The translations under genes were made by a program, and so were the position numbers. The notes under the pieces are model-generated. The model saw nothing but the letters and a program-made list of their open reading frames with translations. It searched no databases and was not told the origin of the DNA. Shown here piece by piece: positions 33,733 to 46,462 of a stretch of DNA of 64,000 nt. How positions within the stretch are numbered: position 1 is the first letter of the stretch; each line of letters starts with the position of its first letter. The stretch is taken from contig VXIS01000277.1 in assembly GCA_008704415.1 (NCBI GenBank), positions 1 to 64,000 of the forward strand, read 5' to 3'. This stretch comes from Sphaerosporella brunnea (Eukaryota > Ascomycota > Pezizomycetes > Pezizales > Pyronemataceae).

Positions 33733-35076
33733 TATGTTGTTGGCGTGTTTCTAGGAATGTCTCTTTGCAGGATGTTGAACGAGTATTGAGGACTGTTTCG
33801 GACGTGCCAAAGGCCTGGCTGGTGTTGCCAGTTTGGACAGATGGATTTTCCTGTTTGTTGTGTTGTTTGTTGTGTCGCTTGATTTTTTTTTTGATTTTTT
33901 TCTCTGCTTTATACTTTGTTGCCTGCGCAGTTGAAAATTGAAGCTTTCACATTTGGCTTTTGAAATGGATAGCGGACACCGAAGGATGGTTGTGCTTGAA
34001 GTCAACTGACATGGGCCCGGCTTTGATTTTTGCCAATCTGGTCGGGCCCACAGGAGCCTGGAGAGGCCGCCGGCTTGCATTGGGGTCACTCAAACACCTG
34101 AACAATAAAATCCTGGTCCAATGGAACCTACTATCTACAGCCCCGCTCTCTTTCCTACGATTGGCCTTAAGCAGCAAGACCGTGAAGAACGAACCTGTTC
34201 CCGGTCCGGCTGAACAACATTCAGAAGCCTTTCTTGGCTCCAGGACTTTAAAAACTCCTGAGCATCTAGTGAATCATCTCTTATTAATTTTAGCGTCACT
34301 AAAAATGCGTTTCGGTTCCGCCGACATGCATGACAGGAACACTCAGCAGCTCAAGCGCGATCCTGGCGTGTCAATTCCACTGGCGGGTACTGAAGAAAAT
34401 GCGGAGGAAACGACGCCTGCCTGGTCCGGGAGGTGTGTGGGACTGGGAGATTGCGAGGTCAGGGGCAGGTGAACCCTGTATTAAATAAAATATTCCTCAG
34501 TATGTACAGATAATTGACCACCCGAGCCGCCCCATTTCAATCATGACGGACAATTCTCCACTCGTCGCAAGCCCAGGCCAGCCGCCTCCTCAGCCCAGCC
34601 TACGCAACCGGGCCTAACCCCCTGGCCCGGCCTGCCACAGCTCTCTCCAAGCACAGCCGGGAATGGCCTACCGGGCTTACCTGCAGGCCGGCCCAGCCCA
34701 TGTCAGGCGTTGCTTGAAGCCGGCATCTGAAGGTAGTTCAAAGTAGAGCTGGCTTTACGACAGAGATCGGAAGTAATTCCCCACTTCCGCTTTTATACAC
34801 TCCCGGACTCTAGATCTTCTTCTGGGGGTGTCTACCTGGACTTTGATTGACGCGGAACTCACCCTTCCGGTTTTCTTTTTCTTATACTTGGCAGCTGAAC
34901 ACGCGATGCTCTTGGGCAATGATGTTGACGGCACACCGCTTGATGTCTCCGCCTCACGAGGTAACCCTCTCACTGCTCCGAAATTTCCCTGCTTCATTCA
35001 AAAGCACCTGTGTACACCCCCAGATTTCACAGCGAGAAGTAGCGGATTACAATAAAAACCAACATTAATTACCCCC
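33733..35076. other. Intergenic stretch with a GC-rich patch
   Basis: No gene is supportable. At about 34510-34735 there is a CAGCCC/GGCCCGGCC-rich patch like the interior of the hAT-type elements at 21797 and 25709. No inverted ends or target duplication are visible, so an element is not called. A T-rich stretch at about 33885-33915 could serve the 3' end of the zinc-finger gene. Confidence 0.4.
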
Positions 35077-35272
35077 AGATCTAACCTGGTGACGGGCTCC
35101 AGACCCCGGTGACTCCCGGACCAAACGGTCCTCTCCAGTTCCAGTCTCAAAGCAACCCGAATACCTTACAGCAGAACAGATCTAACCTGATGACGGGCTC
35201 CAGACCCCGGTGACTCCCGGACCAAACGGTCCTCCCCAGTCTCAAAGCAACCCGAATACCTTACAGCAGAAC
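35077..35272 (+). repeat. Tandem duplication, about 101 bp twice
   Basis: Units at 35077-35177 and 35178-35272 start AGATCTAACCTGRTGACGGG and end CCTTACAGCAGAAC. The second lacks six bases. They are otherwise nearly identical. Confidence 0.9.
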
Positions 35273-35360
35273 TGTCTGGTCTGCTACAAATACCAACGAT
35301 ACCATCGCCTCCTCCGGCCATGTGTACCAACATAACAAACCAATACCTCCAGCACCAACT

Positions 35361-35616
35361 AGAGCGGCCAGCGAGGCCTGCGCAGAGGAGGGGACGCAGG
35401 CCTCGCTGGGAGCTCCACCAGGAAGTTGCTGCTAGCGCCACATCCACAACCGCAACAACAACAACAACACCATCAAAACGCACAAACTAGAGCGGCCAGT
35501 GAGGCCTGCGCAGAGGCGGGGACGCAGCTCCCGCTGGGAGCTCCAGCAGGAAATTGCTGCGTGCACCACATCCACAACAGCAACAACAACCACAACACCA
35601 TCAAAACACACAAGTC
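35361..35616 (+). repeat. Tandem duplication, 128 bp twice
   Basis: Units start AGAGCGGCCAGYGAGGCCTG at 35361 and 35489, run through GGGAGCTCCA and end in CAACAACAAC simple sequence. The CAA tract in each copy probably aided slippage. The unit itself contains a partial inverted repeat of GCGAGGCCTGCG. Confidence 0.9.
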
Positions 35617-38600
35617 CGCCGTCCGCAAAAACCGAGAACGCACAGCAATGCCCAGAGAGCGTACGGCGCTTGCTAGGTCACCCTTGCCACGGATACACGT
35701 TATCATTGCCTTCGTCTGACTTTTGGCTGCAGCACGATGGCTTGGGTCCGACCGCAGCGGCCCGCATTCATCTTCGTCGCAGTGGACGATCTCGAAGTAG
35801 CAGTAGAATCTCGTACGCGTGTTTGGCGTGAATTCCGGGTGATCTGTTCAATATGTCCGGCTGTAGACATGGGCTTTCGTTGTATATGTGGGAGGTTGCT
35901 AGAGCTAACAATTGTGGTCGTAGGCGGGTTCCGGTTCAGCGTCGCTTCTTCGGGAAGTGGGTGTCGAGTGTGTTTTGATAGTGCTATGGTTGTGTTGCGC
36001 ATGAGTCTGATCCCGTGGAAACGGATGGCGTGAGGTCGCAAACGTGACTGATGAATGTTGATGTTAGCAGGCCTAATGTTTACATCAGATGGTGTGCAGG
36101 ACATACCGAGGGGCTCCACAGGTAGGTCGGCACACGACCTGCGTTCGCGTTCCTGCTACTTTGCGTGTAGTGGAGAGGCCTCGATCGCGTCAAATAACGG
36201 CGGCAATAACAGCCCGGATTGCTTGGAATTGGCCTGTATAATTTCCAGTGAACCGTTAAACGCGTGCACAATCATGTTTGTTGTGCGTCGCACTTACCTG
36301 GACAAGGTCGTCTCTATCGCAGGTGCGAACAGATCGACGCGTCGCGCAAAGGAAGGAACGTTTCCACGAAGGATCGGTCGACGCCAGAAGAGCTCTCTGC
36401 AGGATGCTCGTGCGTACAATATTGTTGCGATGTCGACATGCCATACACTCCACCTGGTACAGTTAACAATAACATGTACCAACGTACCAACAAACCTACA
36501 CGCTGTAAAACAGCGGTGTTGATCGTGGTATTGATGGTAGTGGTGGTGGCTGAAGAAAGGAAGCAAGGCTGGGAATAAACCGCTCCTTTTATAGTCGAGG
36601 CGCGAAAGGCTCGGGGCGGCTGGCGAAAGGACACGCTAGGCTGTTTTGGTGGTGCTGGGTGGGGGTGCGAGGGAATTCAGAGATCTTTGCCATGCAGGCG
36701 TTGGGGGAGGCTGCGGCGACCTGGAGGTCCTCGCACGAGCTGAGAGGGACAGGCAATGCATACGAGCCCCTGCAGGATAATAGAGAGACCGAAGTTGCAG
36801 CCGGGCGTGTGAGGCCACCCGTAGAGCTCTCGCATGAGGTCTTGTGTGGTGAAGATTTTGTGTTCGCAAACTAAACAGCGCAGGAAAACCATGTGACCAA
36901 GCATTCTCCGCTCCCTTCACTGCTTGCAACGATGTTTGCAGCTGTGAATTATTTGGCAAATCACCATGTCTAATCGCCCGTATTTCGGTATCTGTTGCTG
37001 CTACAGCATGCCGTTCCTCAAGCCCGCTTCGATGCACCCTCAGTTCCAACAGCCACAGCCCATCTATCGCACCCAAACCTCCTTCGTTGACCGTCTGCAC
37101 TATTGCGGGGCTTAAATGCCGTATTTTCTCGTGAGCAAAGGATTTGACAACGCGAAAGGCAATGTTTTTCTAGTAGCAAAAGTAGTTGTGGTGTGTAGGA
37201 GAGACCGTAAGCCGGGAGTCTTCAACCTCGCGACGCCACTCGCCGTCAATCCCCGTAGAATTACTTGCGAAAGACGAAACTGGACTTTAAACCCGGTCCC
37301 CGTCGCCTGCCGTTTGATGAGCAAGGCGGGAAGCTTCACGTACCGAAAGCGCTGCAGCTTGTCTTAACTACACGGAGGGAAAAGTTGTAAAAGGATGCCG
37401 GTCATTTACGAATAAACGGAGAGCAGACATTGTGCGTGTGTGGTGTACACCAGCTGCCTGCGTTCGTGCACCCACCCACCATCTTGGCTCTATGCACCCC
37501 AGGTCTACCCACTCCATTAAAGATCAGCGGTTTTCGAGTACCGTAGAACCCCAGTAGTAGCGCAGTTGCGTGGTCCAAAAAAGTGTACTTTATATAGTGC
37601 GGGCGAGCGGTCGAGGCTTTGCAGAAGCTTAAACCGAGGGAGACGGCGGGAAGCGGCGACACGAATGTGGTGCGAGGTGAGCCAAGCGCCTACGTATTTT
37701 TGGCTTTCATGGCCGCATAGACTTCGATTTTTACGGGAGTCTGTCTCGCCGTCAAATCCCTTGTTCGTGAGAAAATATGGTAATGGCGTAGCAAAAGATT
37801 TTTACGTTACTAAAATTCAGTTGAAAACCGCGGTAGCCGAGGCGCGCACACAACTATCCAGTTAGAAATTGCCGTCTTCAGCAAGTCACTAACGGCTAAG
37901 CGCCAACTGTGCCTGATAGAATGCGATTAGCGCCACATAATCGCACAAAACAGCGCTAAGTTTGCTGCCCCCGAGAAGTACCACAACTTTTAGCGCGAAC
38001 AACGGTTAACAATCGCGTTAACGAATATCGCAGGATTAATTGCCGGATGACACAAGATGGCGAACAGCGAAGAACAATCAGACAATGGCTTTGAACACAT
38101 CACCAGAAACCTTCCGATTGCGTGATTATCATCCTTCACCGCCACAAAAATGCTGGGTCAGCATCACATTGAGCTATCTGTCTGAGCTCTCGGGCTTATT
38201 CCCCGGCGGAACTCGCACCTTCCTCGGTCCTGTAGTATAGGAAAAGTAACGTCAAAAGACTCGCACTTTGAATAGTCCTCGCCCCGGTGAAACCCGCCTC
38301 AGCTGTAACTCGCCCACAGTTGTAGGTACCCAGTGATTTATCTTCTAACATTTTCGCGGAAACACCTTGGACGTGAAGAAAATCGACCTTTTTTTTTTTT
38401 AGCGTAATCTAAAAGCTGAACGCCGAGCGCCATCGTTGTTCGCCTCGTCGTAGTCGCAGCAGTTCGTAGAACTCTTTGCAGAAATGGCGGCGTAGGCGCA
38501 ATGGACCCCCGTTTTTGTATCTCCCAGCGTGCTCCTCCTCCTTCTGTTGAGTGTCATTGTACGTCTGCCGTGCGGTTCTCAGCGCCGCTTTGTTCCTCGC

Positions 38601-38946
38601 GTCGTGGGAGAGGACTCGTTGGTGGGAGGATTAATCTCAAGACGACGCCTGCCACCGTGTCGAATCGTCTTTCGTGGTTGTCTAGAGTGAGACACTCTGT
38701 TTAACACATCAGCGATTTTGTTAACAATCGATGCTCAGAGGGACACGTGCCCGTGCATTGAATAAAGCTTGACCGCCGCGTTCGCGCGCGGTATGATGAG
38801 GGCACCCGGCGCGTTGTACTCCTCGGCGTGGTTGCCAGGCTGAGGGAGGAGGCAGTGCCGGAGGTTTCCGAGGGTTTGCCAAACGCATTCGCTGATCGAA
38901 GTCTTATACTGATATGTTTTTTCTCAAAGGATGAGAAATCGCGGGA
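35617..38946. other. Gene-free stretch
   Basis: No gene is supportable. Frames of up to about 155 residues on both strands overlap without domains. A T-run lies at about 38390-38400. Around 37900-38040 there are several TAGCGC/GCGCTAA words, possibly a decayed inverted repeat. Confidence 0.35.
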
Positions 38947-38990
38947 GAAAACCTGTGTGGTTGTGTTGGTGGTGGCAGCACGGAGTAGAT
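38947..38990 (+). repeat. Dispersed GGTGG-rich module, copy 4
   Basis: It starts GAAAACCTGTGTGGTTGTG and continues TTGGTGGTGGCAGC, like the modules at 3599, 4653 and 5837. Only the first 40 or so bases are recognisable. Confidence 0.3.
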
Positions 38991-40859
38991 GGAGAGGATC
39001 AACATTTGGATGGCGTCATTTGACAGCGCAAAAAATGTTGCCTTACTAATAAACTACTTCCGGCCGTCATACAACAACTCTGGGCAAAAATGTTTGTCAA
39101 GGCGGCACTGCTGTGGTGCTGTTGAGTCCATGTCTTTCCCTTTCGCGTTGCCACTTTCCACTGCACTCCGTGCAAGGATATTTCCGGCTGTCCCTTCCAC
39201 AGGATGCTGTCACGCGGCCTTACAGCTCGCACCATCACATCCAAAGTTTGGCGATGCTAGCTCTCTTGAGAGACAGAACCACTGAGGCTGCAACGACACC
39301 ACGACACGGCTTCCCAGCTGGGTCTGAGACTACACATCCTCTCAGCCCAATAAAACGAAAAGCAGGAGCAGCAACCACGCTGTGATCCTGACTCCATCGA
39401 CATGGAGAGAAGCGACTAATTGCGCACTCGCACCCGTTTATCCCTCATGCCACTTACCACTACGTCAATCTCTCTCCCCACCTCAATCCAGAGGAAACGA
39501 ACAAATCACAGCACCACCCCAACCCACTGTGTGAATGCAAGCGAGCCCATGGCTAGAAGAGGAAAAGAGAGACAAGCAGCGAGCGCCAGGATTGGAGGCT
39601 GGGCAGTAGGAGTCGTAGGATCGCACTGCCTGTGGTGAACGTGGATCAGCTTAGGGAGTCTGAAGAAGCACTGTATCCGCCGGAGGAGCATCTTCAGGTG
39701 CGCGAGCAGGCAGCGGCGCTTCTTCAAGCGGCGAGTCTACGGCGTTGCAGAACAAGACGAGGATTCCGATTTCGAGTCTCCCGCCGAAAAGGAGACTGCG
39801 ACGAACCGATCGTTAGATACTCCTCTTATCAGCGCCCGTTGACAACAAGCTCCCATGAGGGCTCTGATTTTGGCTCCAGCGCCTGGCAGCAGAAGACGCG
39901 CCGCAGCAGCGTCGGCTCCTGAGAGTAATCCTGCCGCCAATTCCAACCAATCGCGCACTGACATTGCCGCAATACTAACTATCGATACCTGAGCAGATTT
40001 CTGCCGTGCAACCAAATCCAGAGCGACGACAGACCCCGGGATGAAGATAACAACCCCGCCGAGGCACCCGACATCGAGCCTGCCGCCAACACGCTGTCCT
40101 CTGCACCGATCCCGTGCATCAAGTGTTAAACACCATTCAAGCGACGGTGCTTACCTCAACGACGGCAAGCACGCTAGTGGCGTGTATCGCCCTGTTGCAC
40201 TGCGGTGTGACTCTGCTTACGGCTTAACTATGGAGACTGGTGCCATTTTCCATGGCTAAATACAGAGGGGTCAACAATGCCAACAAGGCAGCCGAGGCTT
40301 AGGTGGTCTGCCGACGCTGCCGACTCCACCAGCCACAATCACAATGCGCAGCTACTCCGCCACCGGAAGCTTCATTGGCTTCGGCATCGTGAGCGCTGTG
40401 CTTGTAATGGGGACGATCGTCGGTATCTGCGAAACAACAAATGATCGTTCGTCCTACCGTTCGAAGTATAGGGAGAGTTGAGCGGCGGTTTTTTGTCTCA
40501 CAATGACCAAGGAACTGCACGCTCGGTCATTGTTGCCGGCGCATCCACGGTATCCAATACGCTGCTGAAGGTGCACATATTTAAAACTGGGTGGCGAACA
40601 GCCGAAAAGGACAACGAAACCTGCCACCTGGCAGAAACTGCACAGCGGACAACCCGCTGAGAGCTTCCGACTTTGGGCACTCGGTTCAACCGAAGGCCCG
40701 CGTCTTGAGAGCATGTTCTGCGCCAGACCTGAACAGATACTTGTCGACGATGACGCCTACTATCTACCGGTAACGAGCCATCAATATCGAAGTCCAGATT
40801 CGACTATTCTCGTTCCGTGACAACAGTCCATGTGGACGCAAAACTCCACACACCGCAGG
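38991..40859. other. No firm gene; possible decayed coding segment
   Basis: At about 39635-39990 two plus-strand frames read like a disordered nuclear-type protein if joined by a frameshift: VDQLRESEEALYPPEEHLQ then EQDEDSDFESPAEKETATN. No start, domain or clean splice sites can be assigned, so no gene is called. Confidence 0.3.
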
Positions 40860-41925
40860 GTTTTTCGAGGATATCCGGGGTGAGCAACAACGCGAATGTC
40901 AGCCCAAAAAGATCCTGTGGCAATGCGACGATTGGTTCAAGGTCACGCATGGTCTGTGTGGCGCACAAGTTACGGCTGTTCACAACAAGTGATCACGAAC
41001 ACCACTTTGTGGTACAACATGTTTTTCGAACTCCATGGTATTTTGAATTTCTTAATCCCCTATAAAAAAAAATATTTATGTAATGACCAAATTATTCTGA
41101 TATGACCGGTTGCTAGCAGAAGATAGCCTGTGGATTTTAAACCTTCAATTTTGCAACGTTGGGCCGTTTCCAGTTGTTTTACGATCTTTGCAGTCGGCGA
41201 AACCACGTCGAGCCCTCAGCAATCAAGAAGGATTGGTTCAAGGTAACGCACGCATGGTGCGGTTGGCCGGCCTACAGGCGAGGCAGAAGTTATCTCACTT
41301 TGCGGTAAAAACCTCCATGGTATGTTGAATTTCCTTATCCCGCAAAAAAGCAAAAAGAATATTGGATTAACGATCCGATTATTCTAGTGTGCATTGAGGT
41401 TACTATTTGACGGCAAAAATACATTCTGCGGGATTTTAAACCTTCACGGTTGGTTCTTTCTCAATTGTTTTACGATCTTTGCAGTCTACGAGGCCCACGA
41501 CGAATCAGCAGCAATTGGGCAGGAGGATTGGTTCAAGGTAACGCATAATGTGGTTGGCCTTATGCATGGAGCACTGATCTCGCTATCCCGAACGAACGTT
41601 ACGTTGTGGCCAACCAGTTCTTTGAGCTCCATGGTATTTTAAATTCTTGATTCCCCAAAATGAATATTCGAGTAACGACGAAATTGTTCTAGGTTGCCTC
41701 GAGGTTGCTTGCACAAGATATTCTGCGCATTTTAAAGCTGCAATGCTGGTGTCTTTCTAGTTGTGGCGGGCTGCTCACATCGAGCGGACGACGATCGCTA
41801 TTGCTGTGTGGCAGAACAAGGTTTTTCGAGCTTCATGGTATGTTGAATTTCTTGCTCCCCACAAATGAATATTGGAGTAACGATCAAATCCTTTATTTAG
41901 TTTTTAGCATTGCTAGCAGCACGAA
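40860..41925 (+). repeat. Tandem array, about four units of 296-299 bp
   Basis: Anchor GGATTTTAAA-type blocks occur at 41132 and 41431, and as GCATTTTAAA at 41727. A partial first unit lies at 40860-41107. Other shared blocks in order are TTACGATCTTTGCAG, GGATTGGTTCAAGGT, CTCCATGGTATKTTGAATTT and a unit end like AACGAYCRAATT. Units are only about 70-85% alike by eye, so the array is old. In two units the shared block looks like an exon: a TTTGCAG acceptor, then an open segment ending GATTGGTTCAAG, then GTAACG. Confidence 0.8.
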
Positions 41926-42875
41926 GAGATTCTGCAGCTTTTAGGGATTTACCAGCCAAGTGCAACAGGCGATCGCAGAGATGAACGAACAGGAGCGACA
42001 GATGCATCACAGCTCCAGACGTTGCCCGATTCAGGCCCCGCCAGAAGTCAAGGAACCACCGGAGCCCCGCGGCGTCGGCAGGCAAGGAGGCTGCGATGGC
42101 TTCGAAGGACCGCTCGGGATAAGGGGTTAGTTAGCGTCCGGTTCTCGGATGGGCGATGATCATGCTGATAGGATAGACAGCAGTAATTCCTCAGGAGGCT
42201 TGAGTTCCGCCAGGCAACGGCTATTGGTGTCAGCCGCAGCTCTTGGGTCTCATCGGAGACTCTGATCCCTCCGGCAAGCAGAAGCGCCACGGCCTTGGAC
42301 CAACTAGCTCCGACGGCCATGGATCTGATGCTTCGTCCTGTTCGTCAACTTCAGTAGGTTCCCCGTAATTCAAACCTGCAGACAAACTCTAACACATTTC
42401 AGCCTACCAGCAGGCGGGAAAGATAGCCCCTCAGCAAGTATAGGGTTTTAAATGCTTTTTTTAGTGGTGTTTTGCACCTGCGGTATACCGGTATATGGTG
42501 CAGGCAGCTATAAACCTGGTCGTCGCACGGATATTTTCGTCGGAAAATAAGCAGCACGCAAGGGCGGGAACGGTGAGAGCGGAAAGCACTGGATTGTAGA
42601 GCGCCTCTGCTTTGGGTGCTTGATGCTTGTTTTCCTCTGATTTCCGATGCGGGGACGAGGGCTTCGGTTGTGGTCGTCCATCTCCGACGACCAGGTTTAT
42701 AGCAATTGAAACGTTGCTCGGGGTTTTAATCTAGAGTCAGATGAGAAGCAAATAAATGACTGCTATTACGCAGCGTTGATTGCCATTGTTCTTTGCCAGA
42801 GCCCCAAAGACAGGGTGTTTGAGTGCGAGTTAGTTACAGGGCAAACACCCTCCATCGTGAGACGTTACTAGAGTT
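41926..42875. other. Gene-free stretch
   Basis: No gene, RNA or clear repeat is supportable. Confidence 0.4.
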
Positions 42876-43646
42876 CTACACCGGCCACAATCCGCTACCA
42901 ATGGTGAACGTCATATAGCCTGGCCGGGACCGGTCACTGCAATTGATAGTCATTGATATACCCAAAATCAAAAATACGCCGTCTATCCAGGATCCAGAGA
43001 CTGCCGGCCACAAAATGCTCGCCGCTGGCTGGGGCAGCCAGTTCAATCCGTCTCGCGCACCGAATTTGCCGGTGAAGAACACTGACCTTACATGTTGGCA
43101 GCCTGATTGAAGGATGTACACCGCAGAGAAATATGATTGTTTGTGAAGCCCAGAAGATGCAGTCCTCTCCGCTGTTACCATGCTTGCAAAACATAACACG
43201 GAAATTACAAAACGCAGGATTGCATTCCCGAAAATTGACACCGCCACAGCCACCGACCACGAATTCCACAAATCAATAACAGTGGCAACACACCACAGCC
43301 CAACCATGTCTGGCCCCGCCGTATCCCCGGAACAACTGAGTCCAAGTCGATATGCATTACATATCGCGCCGCTCTGGCCTTTGGCGGCAATGTCTGTGAC
43401 GCGAAAGGTAAAAACTCCACACTCCTCCCAACACTCGCACCGAAGCGTCTGTTTGAGGCCTGCAACTTTTGCGACTTGGGCATCGTTGCATTTGGCAACC
43501 CGGTGCATCGTATCGGAGTCGGGGCAGAAGGAGGAAACAGAAAAATCAGAAGTCGGGTCAGCTCCATGAATCGTTGCTGCGCCTACTACTGGGAAGAGGC
43601 CCTTGTCGCTGCTCATTATCTGGTGTGGTTTGGCGCCATCCGACAT
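42876..43646 (-). CDS. Hypothetical 256-residue membrane-like frame
   Basis: An uninterrupted ATG-initiated frame, longer than expected by chance in this window. It contains a strongly hydrophobic stretch of about 45 residues (from VGLWCVATVIDL to VLCFASMV) and a second one near the end (WIDGVFLILGIS), so it would be a membrane protein with two to three segments, rich in Cys. I recognise no family. Two other frames in the same region are also open (129 and 120 residues), which shows that stops are locally rare and weakens the case. Confidence 0.25.
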   Translation of the reverse strand: MSDGAKPHQIMSSDKGLFPVVGAATIHGADPTSDFSVSSFCPDSDTMHRVAKCNDAQVAKVAGLKQTLRCECWEECGVFTFRVTDIAAKGQSGAICNAYRLGLSCSGDTAGPDMVGLWCVATVIDLWNSWSVAVAVSIFGNAILRFVISVLCFASMVTAERTASSGLHKQSYFSAVYILQSGCQHVRSVFFTGKFGARDGLNWLPQPAASILWPAVSGSWIDGVFLILGISMTINCSDRSRPGYMTFTIGSGLWPV

Positions 43647-46462
43647 TGTGCGGTCGAGGCAAAGTACCTATAGAAAGTACATGCCCCAGTCACCATTTAC
43701 TGCGTCCAACCCAGGGCTATGCGCCGCAGTCACCCCAGTTTTTGAGCTTCTTCGCAGTCGAAAATGCCACTATATCCAGCCACTGTAGACTGCAGAATTC
43801 AATGGCGGCGTGGTCGGGTTCGAGCAGCATGATTGAACCGGAAAACCAGGACGCAAGTCGACGCCAGGGATTATTGGTGCGTCCACTCCCGACAAGGGAA
43901 CGCTTCTGAGGGGTCCCTTCGGACGTTGTTGACAATGTGGTGCCGTCCGAGGACATGGGCGCGGGGCAAAGGCAGTGAGGGTGTTAATTTGCTTCGGAGG
44001 TTAGGAGTACCCGCAGCTGGATATGTTGGATCTGATACGCAATCGGCTATTGGTACCTGTGCTGACACCGCTGTGCTTGATGCTGTTTGTGCTGGCAGCG
44101 GGCGGGAAAAGCTTCTCCCCCGTTTTCTGCACTGGGAGTGCCCACTTAAGGGCGATAGGTGGTAAGATTGTGCAGCGACGCCGTGGACGGACGGTGGTAT
44201 TGCTTGCCGCCGAACACGCGTGCGTGGATTCGTTCGCGTGGTGGTCACTGATATCACCAAAGTTAGCCAATGCTTCGCAGTGCAATCGCAGCATGCACAG
44301 TGAGCGTACGAATACCGACATCAGTAGTAGGCGCCAAATGAAAGGTTGTCGGCGTTCAGGGTTGACGTCATGATTGGGCGTGCAGCGACTAGGGGAATTT
44401 GCCGCTTAGAAGGTTGCTATCCTTTCGGTCGCTGGTGCATGACTGTCCCCCCCTCCCCCCGGCCGGGTTCATCGTCTGTCCAGCCTGCTCCTGCCCGGTC
44501 GCCAGCGCTTGATGTAAGGCGGCCCGTTAAGGTTGACGCATTGGCATCGTCACTGGGCATTGCCAGTTACAGGTCATAGGTGATGATATGCGCCAGAATG
44601 GCGTGATGGAGAGTGAGGAAGGATTATTGGTGGCGGTGGTTGTTAAAGGGTGAGGTGCCGTAGTGGCATAATAGAGGATGGACAATAAGCGGTGTACCGT
44701 GAAGAAGGTACGAGGTGTGGACAAAAGTCGTGGGAACCACACCAAAATGCCACTTAAGAGGCCTCCGAAAAGTTCACATATTTTGGTGAAATTTTTATCA
44801 GCGCACCTGCCAATGTTTGAGTACTCGATCAGAATATTTTTTGGCCCCTGAGTGCTGACAGTTTGGCAAGCCATCGGTTCAGAACAGCACCGTTTTGCAA
44901 AAATTTGTGGCAGGTAAAGGCGCGTGCTTGTTTGCTTATTGTAAATTTCTCGCAATTAAACAAAAAAAGTGTTGACATATTTTCTGTCGTGGACACTAAC
45001 TGGCCATTTTGGTGCAGCTGTCCCAGAACTCTTGTCCCACAACTTTTGCCCAGTCCATGGCGAGAAAGCCTTGGTTTGCTAAAAGCGCATCAAAAATACG
45101 GCCGTGAATCTAGCCGTACATCACGTTTGCCTTGCCTGTAGCCGCAGAGCTGCAATTTCGTTTTTTGCAGTCTACCTATCATGCTAGCCCCTTTGCTATG
45201 AATTGTGTGCCAGACACTCGGGTCCAGGCACCAGGAAAGCCGTTATAAAAGCAGTTATCAAATAGGGTCGATCTCACCGCGTCTATGCCCGTGCATCTCT
45301 CAACATCAACAGTCATTTCACTGTTATAGCGTGGTATTACAGCTACTGGAAAGGCCAAACATGAGCCGCATACTATGAGTAGCTATCACAGGATAGCAGA
45401 TTACACCTGCCGTCAGCAAAAATCCAGTATAAAAACCTCTCAGGATGGAATTGTCCACAGTCGAGAAAATGGGTTTTTTGTTACCATCAGCGGTCATGCA
45501 ATTTTGACCTAAATGTAGTGCATTTCGAGGAAGATGGGATCCACGCGATATGCAAAAGATTGTGCTTATGTTTTAAAACATACAACAAAATGCTTGTAAA
45601 AAAACTGAATTCCATGATCGTAGCGGAAATTTTTAAACCCACTCTTCCACAAAACCTGGAGAGAGATGAAAGCCGACAATGAAACTCCACCAAAAAGCGT
45701 CGGAAACTCCCTTACCGGCAGCTGGCTCGACGTGAATGCGATAACGGACCCTCCGGTGCAAGCTTTACATCAGTTGCGATTGCTCCATTTGTACTCGTAC
45801 GCAAGAGTACAACCTGCCAGGGGCAGTTTGCCAGCTCGCCCGTCAACCCAAACCGCCAGTCTATCTTTTTCGGTAGCCTACCCCAGGCTACTTGTAGCAC
45901 TGCCGGTTCGCCGGAATTTAGCCGCAGGGGCTAAAGCGCGTGTATCAGACCGTCCATGGTCCTCTTATTTGCGTGCCTTGTTGTGAAGATCAGCAAAGAG
46001 AGATGTATCACTGCGGCTCTGATATATGTAGGCGCTCTCATGCTGCAAGGCCCGTTTGGCCGCTGCCGCCGTTGTCTCCGAGACTGCACGCATGTTCCCA
46101 CTTCCGTGCTTGGTGGCCGTTACATAAAGGACTGCACGCGCCGGGGTTAGACAATTAATCTTTGGGAGTAAATATGCCAAATGTTCCGGTGACCTACCTT
46201 GGACTCAAACGCAGCACGACCCACCGCAATCGGCGGCAATTGTGGTCGGAGAGATGGGTATGGCTCCATCGGTACCGCAAATCCTGCACCTCTTCTCCCG
46301 GTCTCCCAACCAATTCAAACGACCTATCATCTTCGTGAGATTCAAGGTCAAACCACCTCCTAAATTTTCTCACGACTGCTGGGTGATTGGCAGCCGAAAA
46401 AGCAGATCTCGCAGCCTTCTGCGAGAGTTTTATGAGTCTGTCGTCGTCGTCGGGTTGTAATC
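43647..46462. other. Gene-free stretch
   Basis: No gene is supportable. A C/G homopolymer patch lies at about 44450-44465. AT-rich DNA at 45150-45690 carries no open frames above 70 residues. Confidence 0.4.

Noticed and set aside
34510..34750. GC-rich patch resembling a hAT-type element, with TAGAGCTGG at its right edge
   Set aside because: No inverted partner terminus and no 8-bp flanking repeat could be found.
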